Shown here in pieces: positions 50,378 through 59,917 of a stretch of 64,000 nucleotides of DNA; position 1 is the stretch's first letter; every line of letters starts with the position of its first letter. The DNA lies in contig DXJG01000009.1 of the NCBI GenBank assembly GCA_019056805.1, positions 1 through 64,000 of the forward strand, written 5' to 3'. Made by a program: the position numbers and the translations under genes. A model generated the notes under the pieces. It worked only from the letters and a program-made list of their open reading frames with translations. It was not told the origin of the DNA and did not search any database. The stretch is from Candidatus Baldrarchaeota archaeon. Its GTDB lineage: Archaea; Asgardarchaeota; Baldrarchaeia; Baldrarchaeales; DXJG01.

Positions 50378-51431
50378 GCGCATCGACTACAATTTGCCAT
50401 TCATGTGGAGCATATGGTCTTACTTTTCTAACATTTAATATTGAAACTATTTTTCGTCCCGCTTGTAAAACCTTTCCCTCTAAAATTTCCACAACTTTTC
50501 CCTCAGGATCCGGATCAGAAGCAAACTGATAATAATGAATTATTCCGCCCTCCGGTTTTACAGCTAAACAAGCATCTTCTATAAAATTATAGGCTTTTTC
50601 AGGAAGATTCATAATCACTCTATCCGCCTTTCCAGGCATTTTTTCCTTAATTATTTGTTTCGCATCTCCTAAAATCGGTATAACTTTTCCTCTGAGCTTA
50701 TTCCTTTTTATATTCTCCTCTAAATATTTTATGGCATAAGGATTTTTATCTATCGCATAAATAGTTGCATCTACCCTTTTCGCAATCAGAATAGCAAAAG
50801 GCCCAATACCAGTAAACATATCAACAACAGTCTCTCCATCTTTTACTTGTGAAGCAACCCTCCAATGCTCAGTAGCCAACCTAGGACTAAAATAGACCTT
50901 CGAAACATCCAAAACAAAAACACATCCATGTTCCCTATGTATAGTTTCAGTTTTTTTCTCACCAGCTATATGTTCTAATTTTCGTAAACGAAACTCAGAG
51001 TCCACTTTACCAACTTTCGCTAAAACTGTCCTAATATTTTTATGAACCTGTAAAATAGCCTCCCCAATCTTATGTTTCAAATGAGAAACTTCTTTTGGGA
51101 CTTCAATAATAGCGATATCACCAATAATATCAAAAGATCGACGAATAAATTCCAATTCCTCTTCATTAAGCTCTCTTTTCAAAACATCAAGAAAACTTCT
51201 AGGTCTACTTTTACAACGTTCCAACTTCTGTTTAACAATCTCAACCTTACATATTTTCTTCAATTCTTCCAGTTCATAGCCACTTAAATCACGAGTAATC
51301 GGAAAATACAGATAAACATCATTTTTTCCGATCTCAAAACCTCTATTTAAAACACCCATACCATTAAGCTTTTTTCTAATGGCTTCTCCAACTTTTCTAG
51401 GAACTTTAACACACAAGACAGAAGACTTCAA
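50367..51431 (-). CDS. tRNA (guanine37-N1) methyltransferase Trm5 family
   Basis: SAM-dependent methyltransferase that makes m1G37 or starts wyosine synthesis. An N-terminal D2-type part precedes the Rossmann domain with VVDMFTGIGPFAI, IYAIDKNPYAI and NLPEKAYNF (the NPPY-like motif). HREHGCVFVLDVSKVYFSPR precedes it as in Trm5. TTG 51431 is chosen, GGTGAT being 5-6 nt upstream; the ATG 60 bp further up adds unrelated residues. Confidence 0.9.
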   Translation of the reverse strand: MKSSVLCVKVPRKVGEAIRKKLNGMGVLNRGFEIGKNDVYLYFPITRDLSGYELEELKKICKVEIVKQKLERCKSRPRSFLDVLKRELNEEELEFIRRSFDIIGDIAIIEVPKEVSHLKHKIGEAILQVHKNIRTVLAKVGKVDSEFRLRKLEHIAGEKKTETIHREHGCVFVLDVSKVYFSPRLATEHWRVASQVKDGETVVDMFTGIGPFAILIAKRVDATIYAIDKNPYAIKYLEENIKRNKLRGKVIPILGDAKQIIKEKMPGKADRVIMNLPEKAYNFIEDACLAVKPEGGIIHYYQFASDPDPEGKVVEILEGKVLQAGRKIVSILNVRKVRPYAPHEWQIVVDALIH

Positions 51432-51767
51432 AATAATCACCAATTCACAGCACCAATACTCTTTACAAATTAACTTAACGTTATAACGCAAAAATAGTTT
51501 TATGGTTACGACACCTTAAAATACTACAAGGAACAGAGTCCGATTTCCATTTTCTAGACTTCTTTATGAAGATTTATGTACAAGTACTGAGTAATGGAAA
51601 GATAAATACAAACAAATCAAACAGAAAAAATAACAAAAAAGGAAAGGTCGAAAAAATCAATATACAAAGATAAAGTGAATTAAGTCGACCAATACAAATA
51701 TATGATCATAAAAGCATATTTAACGTGTATTTTAAAGTTAAAATTTAAGAAATCGGTGGAGGAGAAC

Positions 51768-52532
51768 GTGGAAACTCCCAAAATAATATCCATGTTTTTT
51801 ATACTCTTCTTACTCATACCGTTAGTGCATTTTACATTTTTATATCAAAACTATGCAAAATTCCCAAGCCATGGGTCAGGAGGATGCATAGCTATTATTT
51901 ACGACAAGTCAACATTTGTCTGCGATGTTAGTTTCAATATCAGGGGTCCTACTAAACTTATTTATGGCTTCCAAACAAAATATGAAATTAAAATCTACTT
52001 TTGGAACTTTAACCCCAATGTAACAGAAGTTATCTTAGAGTCGTTGGAACTAATGATTTACTACTGGGATCCTAGCCTAGGGCCAGAGTATGAAGCGGTG
52101 CACATTCGTGGATTAGCGATCATGGCAGATTACCTCACTCTCTATTTAGATAATTACACCATTAGAGAAGGCAACTGGCTAAATATAACACTCAAATGGC
52201 GGCCACTTCCAATAATACCACACATAAAAGCTATGTGGCAAACCACCAATCTTCTAGGCGAACTACTCTATGTCTTGCTTCCAATAAGATACGCGTATAC
52301 ACAGCGTAGCATAAAACTCCAATGCTACATAGTATACACAGATGGCATGATAAAGAAACTTAGCACCCAATTACTCCTGCCTTCAAGAGGTATTATGTAT
52401 ATAGCTCTTATCGACTGGAGCTCCCTCATCTTCTACCAACTTCCAACATTACTTCTACTTCTTTCATGGAACATCTATAAAATCTACAAAACACAAACAA
52501 CACCTAAAAAGAAAAGTGGTCAGAAAACATAA
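51768..52532 (+). CDS. Orphan membrane protein with exterior domain
   Basis: A 254-residue protein of no family I recognise. A hydrophobic segment (IISMFFILFLLIPLVHF) opens it, then about 180 residues of beta-type sequence with N-x-T sequons (NVT, NYT, NIT), and a second helix near the C-terminus (IFYQLPTLLLLLSW) before a Lys-rich tail. It is therefore likely anchored at both ends with the middle outside. GTG 51768 is chosen because GGTGGAGGAG lies just before it. It lies alone between trm5 (divergent) and a convergent gene. Confidence 0.6.
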   Translation: METPKIISMFFILFLLIPLVHFTFLYQNYAKFPSHGSGGCIAIIYDKSTFVCDVSFNIRGPTKLIYGFQTKYEIKIYFWNFNPNVTEVILESLELMIYYWDPSLGPEYEAVHIRGLAIMADYLTLYLDNYTIREGNWLNITLKWRPLPIIPHIKAMWQTTNLLGELLYVLLPIRYAYTQRSIKLQCYIVYTDGMIKKLSTQLLLPSRGIMYIALIDWSSLIFYQLPTLLLLLSWNIYKIYKTQTTPKKKSGQKT

Positions 52533-52634
52533 CTACACGTTAAATGTATATATTTTGAATAAGCTAATAGTTTTTCCAGTATGCTTATACTTTCTATAAT
52601 CTCTTATATAATGCGAAATCTTATCTTGGACTGT

Positions 52635-53675
52635 TCACCGCTTACATGTCTGGCTAGACACGTTATTGAAAGGGTTATTGTGAAGTATCTTAATCCAATG
52701 ATGTTGTCTTCTGATAACTTTGAAACCAAAACGACTGTACATTTTTATCGCATCAGATAGGATTAGTCCCGTGTCTGCGATAGCTTTGGGGAAACCTTTT
52801 TGACGTATGTTTTCTAGAAGATGATAAAAGAGGGTGTATCCAATACCCATTTTTCGATACTCTGGTAAGACTCCTGGGATACCTAGACGATAGTTGTTGC
52901 CGTTAAAATCCATAACACCAACAACTTTCCCTTTGTATTCCGCCACAAGAATAATTTCATAATCCGCGCTCTTTAAGTAGGAAAGAGCTTGTTCCAATGA
53001 TGCTTTCGGACCAAAGGGAGACCAAGGAGCACTTTTCCTGAATATTTCAGCAACATCTTCGGCGTCCTCTTCTCTTGCAGGTCTCACATTTACATCCAAG
53101 TTAAGTCTAACATGTTTTATAGGCTCACTTAGGTTTAGCTCTGCATATATAGTATCATAGCGCCACGGTTTCGTTTCAGAATAAGGCTTGTAGTAGAAAA
53201 AGTCTTTATGAACAAAGCCTAGTCTACGTAAAAGCTCTTCCGCGGCATTGTTGTCGTTATAAGTCACAACTACCGCGAGGTCTGCTCCCAAATCTTCAAA
53301 ATGCTCCACTATTTTTTTGATAAGGGTCTTTGCTACTCCTAGCCGTCTATAGGGTGGAATAACTGCGATCTTACTTTGCCCCATGTCACGATCTGTGGGA
53401 ACGAAGAGAAGTTCGTTGAAGTCCCTTTTTCCATGTATTAGTTCTAAGCGACAATGTGCGTATCCAACGGCTTTGCCATTCACTTCGGCGATCCACAAAG
53501 ATTCTTTATGTACATGAGTTTCCTTGATCCATGCAGAAACATCCTCAGGCTTTATATAGCGATAGTTATATTCTTTTCCTAAAATTTCAATCCACTCTTC
53601 AAAGGCCGCGTTGTGAATTGAGGCAACTACTCTTTCTTCCCCTGAAATAAAAGGCCTAATTTTAATATCTTTCAT
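52635..53675 (-). CDS. Tandem GNAT acetyltransferase-like protein
   Basis: Two GNAT domains in one 346-residue chain. The first (residues about 1-165) has IPPYRRLGVAKTLIKKIVE, the acetyl-CoA loop. The second (about 180-340) has VLPEYRKMGIGYTLFYHLLE. The substrate is unknown. It resembles the next gene in arrangement, and the two probably descend from a duplication. ATG 53675 is used; no clear RBS is seen. Confidence 0.85.
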   Translation of the reverse strand: MKDIKIRPFISGEERVVASIHNAAFEEWIEILGKEYNYRYIKPEDVSAWIKETHVHKESLWIAEVNGKAVGYAHCRLELIHGKRDFNELLFVPTDRDMGQSKIAVIPPYRRLGVAKTLIKKIVEHFEDLGADLAVVVTYNDNNAAEELLRRLGFVHKDFFYYKPYSETKPWRYDTIYAELNLSEPIKHVRLNLDVNVRPAREEDAEDVAEIFRKSAPWSPFGPKASLEQALSYLKSADYEIILVAEYKGKVVGVMDFNGNNYRLGIPGVLPEYRKMGIGYTLFYHLLENIRQKGFPKAIADTGLILSDAIKMYSRFGFKVIRRQHHWIKILHNNPFNNVSSQTCKR

Positions 53676-53998
53676 GTCTTTTCACTTTAAATGTCAACAT
53701 GTATGTTTAGTAATTAGTCGATGTGAGATTTAAAAATGGTCTTTGCAGTTTTCAATCTGACTTCTGATTTTAAACAAAAAACGAGGATTTGACCCAATAT
53801 ATTACTTAGAATATATTTGGTCTAGCATTTATAAGCAATAGTAGTTCGCACTTTTTTCCTGTTAATGGAGATTACATCTAAATTCTAAGCATTGGAAGTA
53901 ACATCCTACTCTCTTTTTGACGCTACAGTTTTAAAGAATTCATGAAAATTATTTATGTTCATAAACTTGTACTCTTCACGGCGTCGAGAGTGATCGTG
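53676..53998. other. Intergenic region between the two tandem-GNAT genes
   Basis: A 320-bp gap between the divergent tandem-GNAT genes. AT-rich, with ATATATTTGG near 53810 as a possible TATA. An open frame from ATG 53942 runs into the second gene but its first 19 codons have no homology. Nothing else is recognised. Confidence 0.35.
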
Positions 53999-54958
53999 TT
54001 GAGAAACTTTGTTGTGAGGAGTTATAGAGAAGGTGATGAAGATATATGGCTTCATATTGTGAATGAAAGCTTCAAGGCTTGTCCTGGATACGAGCCAAGA
54101 GTCTTATCTGATTTTTTAAGATGGAAGAGCAGCCCTTACTTCGATGAGAAGGGCTTGTTTTTTGCCCAAGTTGATAAGGCGATTGTTGGAACTATTGCAG
54201 CTATGCCCCTCAAATATCTGGCAAAAAAGAAGGGACGTATCACAGACCTAGCTGTTTTACCTCCTTATCAGCGAAAAGGAATTGGCAGTGCACTTCTTGA
54301 GGCCGGTTTAAACTATCTTAAAAGAGAAGGCATGAAAGAGGTTGAAGCCTGGTGCTGGAATTTTCCAGCTTACTTAAATTTTTATAAAAAACATGCTTTT
54401 AAACCTGTGAGAAGACATCTCGCGATTTACTGGGACTTGACTAAACCATTACCGAAACTTACCGTAAATAGAGAAGTTGACGTTAAAAAAGCGACTATAG
54501 TGGATATAGAAGTTTTAGCTGAACTTGCATCTAAGGCTTATCTTCCATATTGGGATTGGTGGTATGAAGACTACGGAGGAACTGAAAAAGTTAGAGAGAA
54601 TTGGAGAAAGAGAGTGAAAGATGAACTTGAAAGGGGCTATGCTTACTTTATAGCATATATCGAAGGAAAACCCATTGGCTTCTCAGCAGCACAAATTAAC
54701 AAAAAATTGATCGAGGAAAAAGGAGTAAAGCTAGGTACTCTCTGGGCAGGAGTTGCCGTACTACCCGAATATAGACGAAAGCACATAGGATCAAGACTTT
54801 TAAGAGAAGCACTAACATTTTTAAAAAAGAAGGGCATGGAAAAAGCAATGGTTGGAACATTCTCCTATCTCCATTCACATACCCCGGCAGTTAACCTCTA
54901 TCTTAAATCTGGCGGAACGATTACACAAGAATTTGTAAGTATGAAAAAACTGTTGTAA
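53999..54958 (+). CDS. Second tandem GNAT acetyltransferase-like protein
   Basis: A 319-residue protein with two GNAT domains. The first has LPPYQRKGIGSALLEAGLNY, the second LPEYRRKHIGSRLLREALTF. Both acetyl-CoA loops look intact. Domain-level similarity with the neighbouring divergent gene is clear by eye. The start is placed at TTG 53999 (MRNFVVRSYREGDE), with a GAGAGTGA purine run upstream; GTG 53996 or ATG 53942 are alternatives. Substrate unknown. Confidence 0.82.
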   Translation: MRNFVVRSYREGDEDIWLHIVNESFKACPGYEPRVLSDFLRWKSSPYFDEKGLFFAQVDKAIVGTIAAMPLKYLAKKKGRITDLAVLPPYQRKGIGSALLEAGLNYLKREGMKEVEAWCWNFPAYLNFYKKHAFKPVRRHLAIYWDLTKPLPKLTVNREVDVKKATIVDIEVLAELASKAYLPYWDWWYEDYGGTEKVRENWRKRVKDELERGYAYFIAYIEGKPIGFSAAQINKKLIEEKGVKLGTLWAGVAVLPEYRRKHIGSRLLREALTFLKKKGMEKAMVGTFSYLHSHTPAVNLYLKSGGTITQEFVSMKKLL

Positions 54959-55083
54959 AATATGCTAACACGAATAATAATTTTTAAAAAATCTAAAAAA
55001 GCGAGTCCACGATATTCAACAAAGAGAAATAGTAAGTATTTTTAACAAAAAAGCTATAAAATATTTAAGATACCGAATTGAGA

Positions 55084-55119
<36 letters not shown>

Positions 55120-55122
55120 GGT

Positions 55123-55141
55123 CTCTCCTCACCTCAACGAA
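55123..55141 (-). other. Canonical intron of tRNA-Lys (37/38)
   Basis: On the tRNA strand CTCT in the loop pairs with GGAG near the intron end, with bulges TA^T and AG^A. A short TCG/TGA helix closes the intron. Same 4-bp helix and 3-nt bulges as in tRNA-Gln, though one G-U pair is needed in the central helix. Confidence 0.8.
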
Positions 55142-55160
55142 TAAGAGCCCGGCGCTCTAC

Positions 55161-55188
55161 TTTGCCGGTTTCTCATATCAACTTTCCT
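55161..55188 (-). other. Non-canonical D-loop intron of tRNA-Lys
   Basis: Removing 28 nt joins CTAG to GTAGAGC and restores the G18-G19 pair and normal loop. GCT pairs with GGC beside bulges AG^A and AA^G, with GG/CC closing the intron. The central helix is 3 bp plus a mismatch, as in the tRNA-Val intron. Boundaries are uncertain by one or two bases. Confidence 0.65.
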
Positions 55189-55207
55189 CTAGCTAAGCTA
55201 CGGGCCC

Positions 55208-55535
55208 ATTTCAACTTTACATATGTTCTTATCATTAAGGAGGTTTTCTGGTTTTTAAAATTATTTATTTGCAAAATATAAAATGTTTTCGATTAGGTCC
55301 ATTAAATTTTAAGTTGTTGCGTTTGTAGTACTTGAACCAGGTTGTTATTTACTTTGGGATGCTAAAATATTAGTATTTGGGTATTTCGAGGAAATCTTTG
55401 TAAGGGAAGATGAATAATTGTTTAGAAGTCTGTTTTTAGTGTCTTCTTTTTTCTTCTGTTAGAGATACATAGCTATAATTTAAAATAGTTGGTGAGTTAA
55501 GTTATGTAGGTGAGTTGTGATTGGAGGGTTTAAAA
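55208..55535. other. Intergenic region between tRNA-Lys and the MTA phosphorylase gene
   Basis: A 330-bp AT-rich gap upstream of both genes. TATA-like stretches occur near 55260 (tRNA side) and 55480. The RBS for the downstream gene, GGAGG, is at its end. No ORF or RNA is recognised. Confidence 0.35.
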
Positions 55536-56375
55536 TTGGATGGTAAGGTTAAGATAGCGATTATTGGTGGATCAGGACTTTATCAGTTACTTGAAAAATC
55601 TGAGCATGTTATTTTAGATACTCCTTTTGGAAAAACACCTCGTATAGAAATTGGTGAAATTGAAGGAGTAAAAGTAGCTTTTTTACCGAGGCACGCTAAG
55701 CCGGGAAGTGAAAAGGTTGGACATGATGTTCCCCCTCATAAAATAAATTTTAGAGCGAATATTTACGGGCTTCACATGCTTGGTGTTGAGAGAATTATCG
55801 CTAGTAGTGCTTGTGGATCGCTGAATCCAGCTATGGAACCCGGAGATTTTGTCATCTTGGACCAGTTCATCGATATGACCAAAAATAGGATATACACTTT
55901 TTATGATGGAGAAACGCCAATTAAGGTTTTAGAGGATAAGCCACCTGTAACTCAGGTTATTCACATAGATTTCACGGAACCTTACTGTCCAGAGTTACGT
56001 AACATAATTTTTAATGCTTGTGAAAAACTTGGAGTTCGTTTTCATAAGAGGGGATGTTATATAGCGGTTGAAGGGCCGAGATTTGAAACATCAGCTGAAA
56101 TTAGAGCGTATAGGCTTATTGGCGGCGATGTTGTAGGTATGACAAATGTACCGGAAAGTGTTTTGGCAAGGGAGCTTGGAAAATGCTATGCGGCGATAGC
56201 GATAGTGACTAATTGGGCTGCTGGAATACAGGAAAAGGTTTCTCATCAAGAGGTGATAGAACTTTTTAGTAGGAAAATTGAAGATATAAGACAAGTTATC
56301 AAAGAAGTTATTAAAAATGTCCCTGAGGAAAGGCATTGCCGATGCGAAAGCCTTGTAAGAGAAGCTATCTTTTAA
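55536..56375 (+). CDS. S-methyl-5'-thioadenosine phosphorylase
   Basis: Splits methylthioadenosine (or a related purine nucleoside) with phosphate. IAIIGGSGLYQLL begins the protein, FLPRHAKPG and HKINFRANIYGL follow, and FETSAEIRAYR with GMTNVPE carries the substrate site. Length 279 is normal. TTG 55536 is chosen since GGAGG lies 9-10 nt upstream; TTG 55521 is alternative. It is the first of three genes for recycling SAM by-products. Confidence 0.92.
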   Translation: MDGKVKIAIIGGSGLYQLLEKSEHVILDTPFGKTPRIEIGEIEGVKVAFLPRHAKPGSEKVGHDVPPHKINFRANIYGLHMLGVERIIASSACGSLNPAMEPGDFVILDQFIDMTKNRIYTFYDGETPIKVLEDKPPVTQVIHIDFTEPYCPELRNIIFNACEKLGVRFHKRGCYIAVEGPRFETSAEIRAYRLIGGDVVGMTNVPESVLARELGKCYAAIAIVTNWAAGIQEKVSHQEVIELFSRKIEDIRQVIKEVIKNVPEERHCRCESLVREAIF

Positions 56376-56467
56376 CAAACTATCTAGAAGTCCTAAGTCT
56401 TCGATCAAACCTAATACCCAATACTATTTTTATTGGATCTACAGCTATACTGTAAAATAAAGAGATT

Positions 56468-57751
56468 TTAGGTTCCAGTTGCGTAGCTTCTTATGTATTC
56501 TTCCTGTTCAGGGGTTGGTTTATCGATTTCTATTCCCATTGATTTAAGTTTTAGTTCTGCTACCATTTTATCGATTTCTTCAGGGACTTTGTAGACTTTA
56601 GGCTCTAATTTATCGTGATTTTCTAATACGTATTTTGCTGATAATGCTTGAAGTGAAAAACTGAAGTCCATAACTTCAACTGGATGGCCTTGTCCAGCTA
56701 CAATATTTACAAGCCTGCCCTTAGCAAGTAAGTAAAGCTTTCTTCCATCTTTTAATTCATATTCTTCAACGAGGTAATCGTCGTATGGTAAACCGAAGTA
56801 TCTTGTTTTTCTCTTTTTAACTGCTAGTTTTTCAAGATCTGGAATGCAAACTTCAACATCAAAATGACCGGCATTACAGAAAATGCATTTATCTTTTGCA
56901 ACTTCAAAATGTTCTTTTCTCACTACTTTGTTAACTCCTGTCACTGTGATTACCATGTCTGCTTGTTTTACTGCATCGAGCATCTTCATGACTTGGTAGC
57001 CTTCCATGTAGGCTTCTAGAGCCTTAATGGGATCAACTTCACATACAATTACTTTTGCGCCCATTCCTTTTAATCTGCTAGCTAAACCACGTCCACACCA
57101 ACCAAATCCAGCTACAACCACTGTTTTACCGGCTATCATCAAATTTGTTGCATTTAAAATTCCAAATATAGATGATTCAGCTGTTCCAAACCGATTATCA
57201 AATAAATGTTTCATTTTTGCATCGTTTACTGCTATAACTGGAAACTTTAGTTTTCCTTCCTTTTCCAGATTCTTTACTCGAGTAACTCCACTTGTTGTTT
57301 CTTCACATCCTCCTACTACCTTATCTAGAAGCTCCGTTCTTTCTTGATGAACTAAAACTATTCCGTCTGCGCCATCGTCGATAATTATATCAGGATTGTG
57401 ATCTAAAACTCTGTTTATATTCTCCCAGTATTCTTTAATAGTTTCTCCACGCCATGAATAAACATGTATGTTTGGATGTTCTGCTAAAGCGGCGGCTACA
57501 GAGTCGTCGGTAGTTTCTGGGTTTCCTGAGGTTGTTGCAACTGTTGCTCCTGCATCTGCTAAAACTCTTAGTAGTGCTGCTGTTTTAGCCTCTAAATGAA
57601 GTATGGCTGCTATTGTTTTATTTTTGAAAGGTTTATTTTTTTCAAAATTTTTTCTTATTTCCTTTAAAATTGGCATAAAGTTCTCTGCCCACTCTATTTT
57701 CAATTTTCCTTTATCTGCCAAACTCGGATCCTTCACTATACTTTTTCCCAT
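56468..57751 (-). CDS. ahcY: Adenosylhomocysteinase
   Basis: NAD-dependent hydrolysis of S-adenosylhomocysteine to adenosine and homocysteine. ATTSGNPETTDDSVAAAL, GRGLASRLKGMGAKV with VVVAGFGWCGRG (NAD motif), and CNAGHFDVE are in place. Length 427 is normal. ATG 57751 follows GGGGAGG. It is convergent with the phosphorylase gene and divergent from the deaminase. Confidence 0.96.
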   Translation of the reverse strand: MGKSIVKDPSLADKGKLKIEWAENFMPILKEIRKNFEKNKPFKNKTIAAILHLEAKTAALLRVLADAGATVATTSGNPETTDDSVAAALAEHPNIHVYSWRGETIKEYWENINRVLDHNPDIIIDDGADGIVLVHQERTELLDKVVGGCEETTSGVTRVKNLEKEGKLKFPVIAVNDAKMKHLFDNRFGTAESSIFGILNATNLMIAGKTVVVAGFGWCGRGLASRLKGMGAKVIVCEVDPIKALEAYMEGYQVMKMLDAVKQADMVITVTGVNKVVRKEHFEVAKDKCIFCNAGHFDVEVCIPDLEKLAVKKRKTRYFGLPYDDYLVEEYELKDGRKLYLLAKGRLVNIVAGQGHPVEVMDFSFSLQALSAKYVLENHDKLEPKVYKVPEEIDKMVAELKLKSMGIEIDKPTPEQEEYIRSYATGT

Positions 57752-57972
57752 TTTACCTCCCCTTTGTTTCCTTCTTTCTCAATATCTTAAAACTGTATGA
57801 GGTTAAATTAGTTATGTTTGCATTTCTTAAAATTAGGTTGTGGATGTGTTAAATATTGTGTCTGTTTATCCTTGCATATGGTTTCTTAATGTTTTTAAGA
57901 TTGATCAAATACATGTTCTTATTACTGTATATTTGGTTGGAAGTTTAGTGTGGGGTGATATGGGTGGAATTT

Positions 57973-59286
57973 ATGGTTAAAGGTAGTTTTGTTGTTGTTC
58001 GTCCTGATAAAGTTTTGAGGGATGCAGTTGTTGTGGTTGAAGATGATAGAATAGTTGATGTAGGCAAGGAAAGCGAGTTAAAAGGTAAATATAATCGTTA
58101 TGAAGTCATTGACGGTAAAGGTAAGGTAGTTTTTCCAGGTTTAGTTAATTGTCATACACATGCTGCTATGACTTTGTTTAGAGGTTATGCTGATGATATG
58201 GTTCTTAGTGAATGGTTAACCAAGAAAATTTGGCCTATTGAAGCTCACCTGAAACCTGAAGATGTTTATGTGGGTACATTGCTTGCATGCTTAGAAATGT
58301 TAAAATCTGGTACTACAGCGTTTGCTGACATGTATTTTTACATGGATGAAGCTGCAAAAGCCATTGTAGAAAGTGGTCTCAGAGCAGTTATCTCTCATGG
58401 TATGATCGAGCTTGGTAATGTGGAGAAAGGTGAAAAAGAAATAAGGGAAGCCGAAAGAATTGTTAAGTCATGTCAAGGTTTAGGTGATGGCAGAGTAACT
58501 ACAATGTTTGGTCCACATGCACCCTACACATGTTCTCCAGAATACCTGCAAAAAGTTAAAGAAATAGCAGAGAAATATGGCGTTGGCATACATATTCATT
58601 TAGCTGAAACCAAAGATGAAGTTAATAAGGTCAAAGAAGCTTTTGGAATCGATTTAAAAAATAAAGGAGTTATTGAATATATCAATGAGCTTGGAATTCT
58701 AGACTCTAGCGTTTTAGCCGCTCATGTCGTCTGGGTTTCTGAAAAAGAGATAAAAATTCTCGCTGAAAAAAATGTTAAGGTAGCTCATAATCCTGTAAGC
58801 AACTTGAAGTTAGCTAGTGGAGTTGCCCCAGTTCCCCAAATGCTAAGAACAGGGGTTTCTGTAGGTTTAGCTACTGATGGAGCTGCTAGTAACAATTGTT
58901 TAGATATGTTTGAAGAAATGAAGGTAGCTGCTATAGTTCATAAAGCTTATAATTTTGATCCAACAGTTGTCTCCGCTTCTGAAATCTTGGAAATGGCTAC
59001 TACTGGTGGTGCAAAGGCCTTACTCCTAGAAAAAGATATAGGAACTTTAGAAATCGGCAAAAAAGCTGATATAGTGATTGTAGATTTAAAGAAACCAAGA
59101 TTAACCCCATTACATAATATCGTATCGCACTTAGTTTATGCAGCAAAAGGCGATGATGTATGCACTGTCATTGTTGACGGGAAAGTTTTAATGGAAAACC
59201 ATGTGGTTAAGGTCTTAGATGAGAACAAGGTTATGGAACTTGCTCAAAAAACAGCCGAAGACCTAATTTCACGTGCTCAAACTTAG
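57973..59286 (+). CDS. mtaD: MTA/SAH (5'-deoxyadenosine) deaminase, amidohydrolase family
   Basis: Metal-dependent hydrolase of 438 residues. NCHTHAAMTLFRGYADD holds the metal His pair, HIHLAETKDEV and HVVWVSEKE follow, and ATDGAASNNCLDMFEEMK is the catalytic/metal block. Archaeal homologues deaminate SAH, MTA or 5'-deoxyadenosine, the last being a product of radical-SAM enzymes, of which three are in this window. ATG 57973 with GGGTGG upstream is chosen over ATG 57955. Confidence 0.9.
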   Translation: MVKGSFVVVRPDKVLRDAVVVVEDDRIVDVGKESELKGKYNRYEVIDGKGKVVFPGLVNCHTHAAMTLFRGYADDMVLSEWLTKKIWPIEAHLKPEDVYVGTLLACLEMLKSGTTAFADMYFYMDEAAKAIVESGLRAVISHGMIELGNVEKGEKEIREAERIVKSCQGLGDGRVTTMFGPHAPYTCSPEYLQKVKEIAEKYGVGIHIHLAETKDEVNKVKEAFGIDLKNKGVIEYINELGILDSSVLAAHVVWVSEKEIKILAEKNVKVAHNPVSNLKLASGVAPVPQMLRTGVSVGLATDGAASNNCLDMFEEMKVAAIVHKAYNFDPTVVSASEILEMATTGGAKALLLEKDIGTLEIGKKADIVIVDLKKPRLTPLHNIVSHLVYAAKGDDVCTVIVDGKVLMENHVVKVLDENKVMELAQKTAEDLISRAQT

Positions 59287-59301
59287 CTGGAGGTCTGAAA
59301 C

Positions 59302-59913
59302 ATTAAAAAACGTGTCCCTGCTGTTAAGCTTCATATCGAAGACATAGTAAGAGGAAAATTCGTTAAGGAGGAAGATGGAAGAAGAGTATTTGTCACTCAT
59401 GATGAGAGAGTTGTTAGTAGGGTTAGAGTTCTTGGAACAGTGGTTCGAAAATTTATAAATGAAGACGAATCATATGGATTCCTAATATTAGACGACGGTA
59501 CGGAAACTATTAGAGTAAAAGTATGGAGAGAAGATGTAGAATTAATTGAGCAGTTTGAGGAAGGCGATATTGTAGATGTCTTTGGCAGGGTTCGTGAGTT
59601 TGGAGAAGAAATTTATATTGTTCCCGAAATAATCGTTAAAGTTAATGACCCAAATTGGGAGATTTTAAGGGAATTAGAAATTATAAATGATAAATTAGAA
59701 AGTTTAAAGAGCAAAGAGACGCCAATTCCTGAAGTAGCTATTTTAGAGGCCTTAGAACGCTTAGATAACGGTGAAGGGGTAAGTATTGAAGACTTGGCGA
59801 GAGAACTTGGAGATCCTCCCAAGGAAAATCTTCAAAAAGTGCTACGCATCCTTATGAGTAGAGGAGAAATCTACGAAAGCAAGCCAAATTATTATAGAAA
59901 AGTTGGAGTGTGA
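59302..59913 (+). CDS. RPA-like OB-fold protein with apparent ATT start
   Basis: Single-strand-DNA-binding RPA-type protein. Homologous sequence starts IKKRVPAVKLHIEDIV and runs through RVRVLGTVVRKF into an OB fold (YGFLILDDGTETIRVKVW), then a helical C-terminal winged part (LARELGDPPKENLQKVLRI). The only initiation option before the conserved N-terminus is ATT 59302, 8 nt after GGAGG; the first ATG/GTG/TTG is GTG 59440, inside the OB fold. I take ATT as the start. It is 15 bp after mtaD and its end overlaps the region before aIF2-beta. Confidence 0.82.
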   Translation: MKKRVPAVKLHIEDIVRGKFVKEEDGRRVFVTHDERVVSRVRVLGTVVRKFINEDESYGFLILDDGTETIRVKVWREDVELIEQFEEGDIVDVFGRVREFGEEIYIVPEIIVKVNDPNWEILRELEIINDKLESLKSKETPIPEVAILEALERLDNGEGVSIEDLARELGDPPKENLQKVLRILMSRGEIYESKPNYYRKVGV

Positions 59914-59917
59914 AAAA

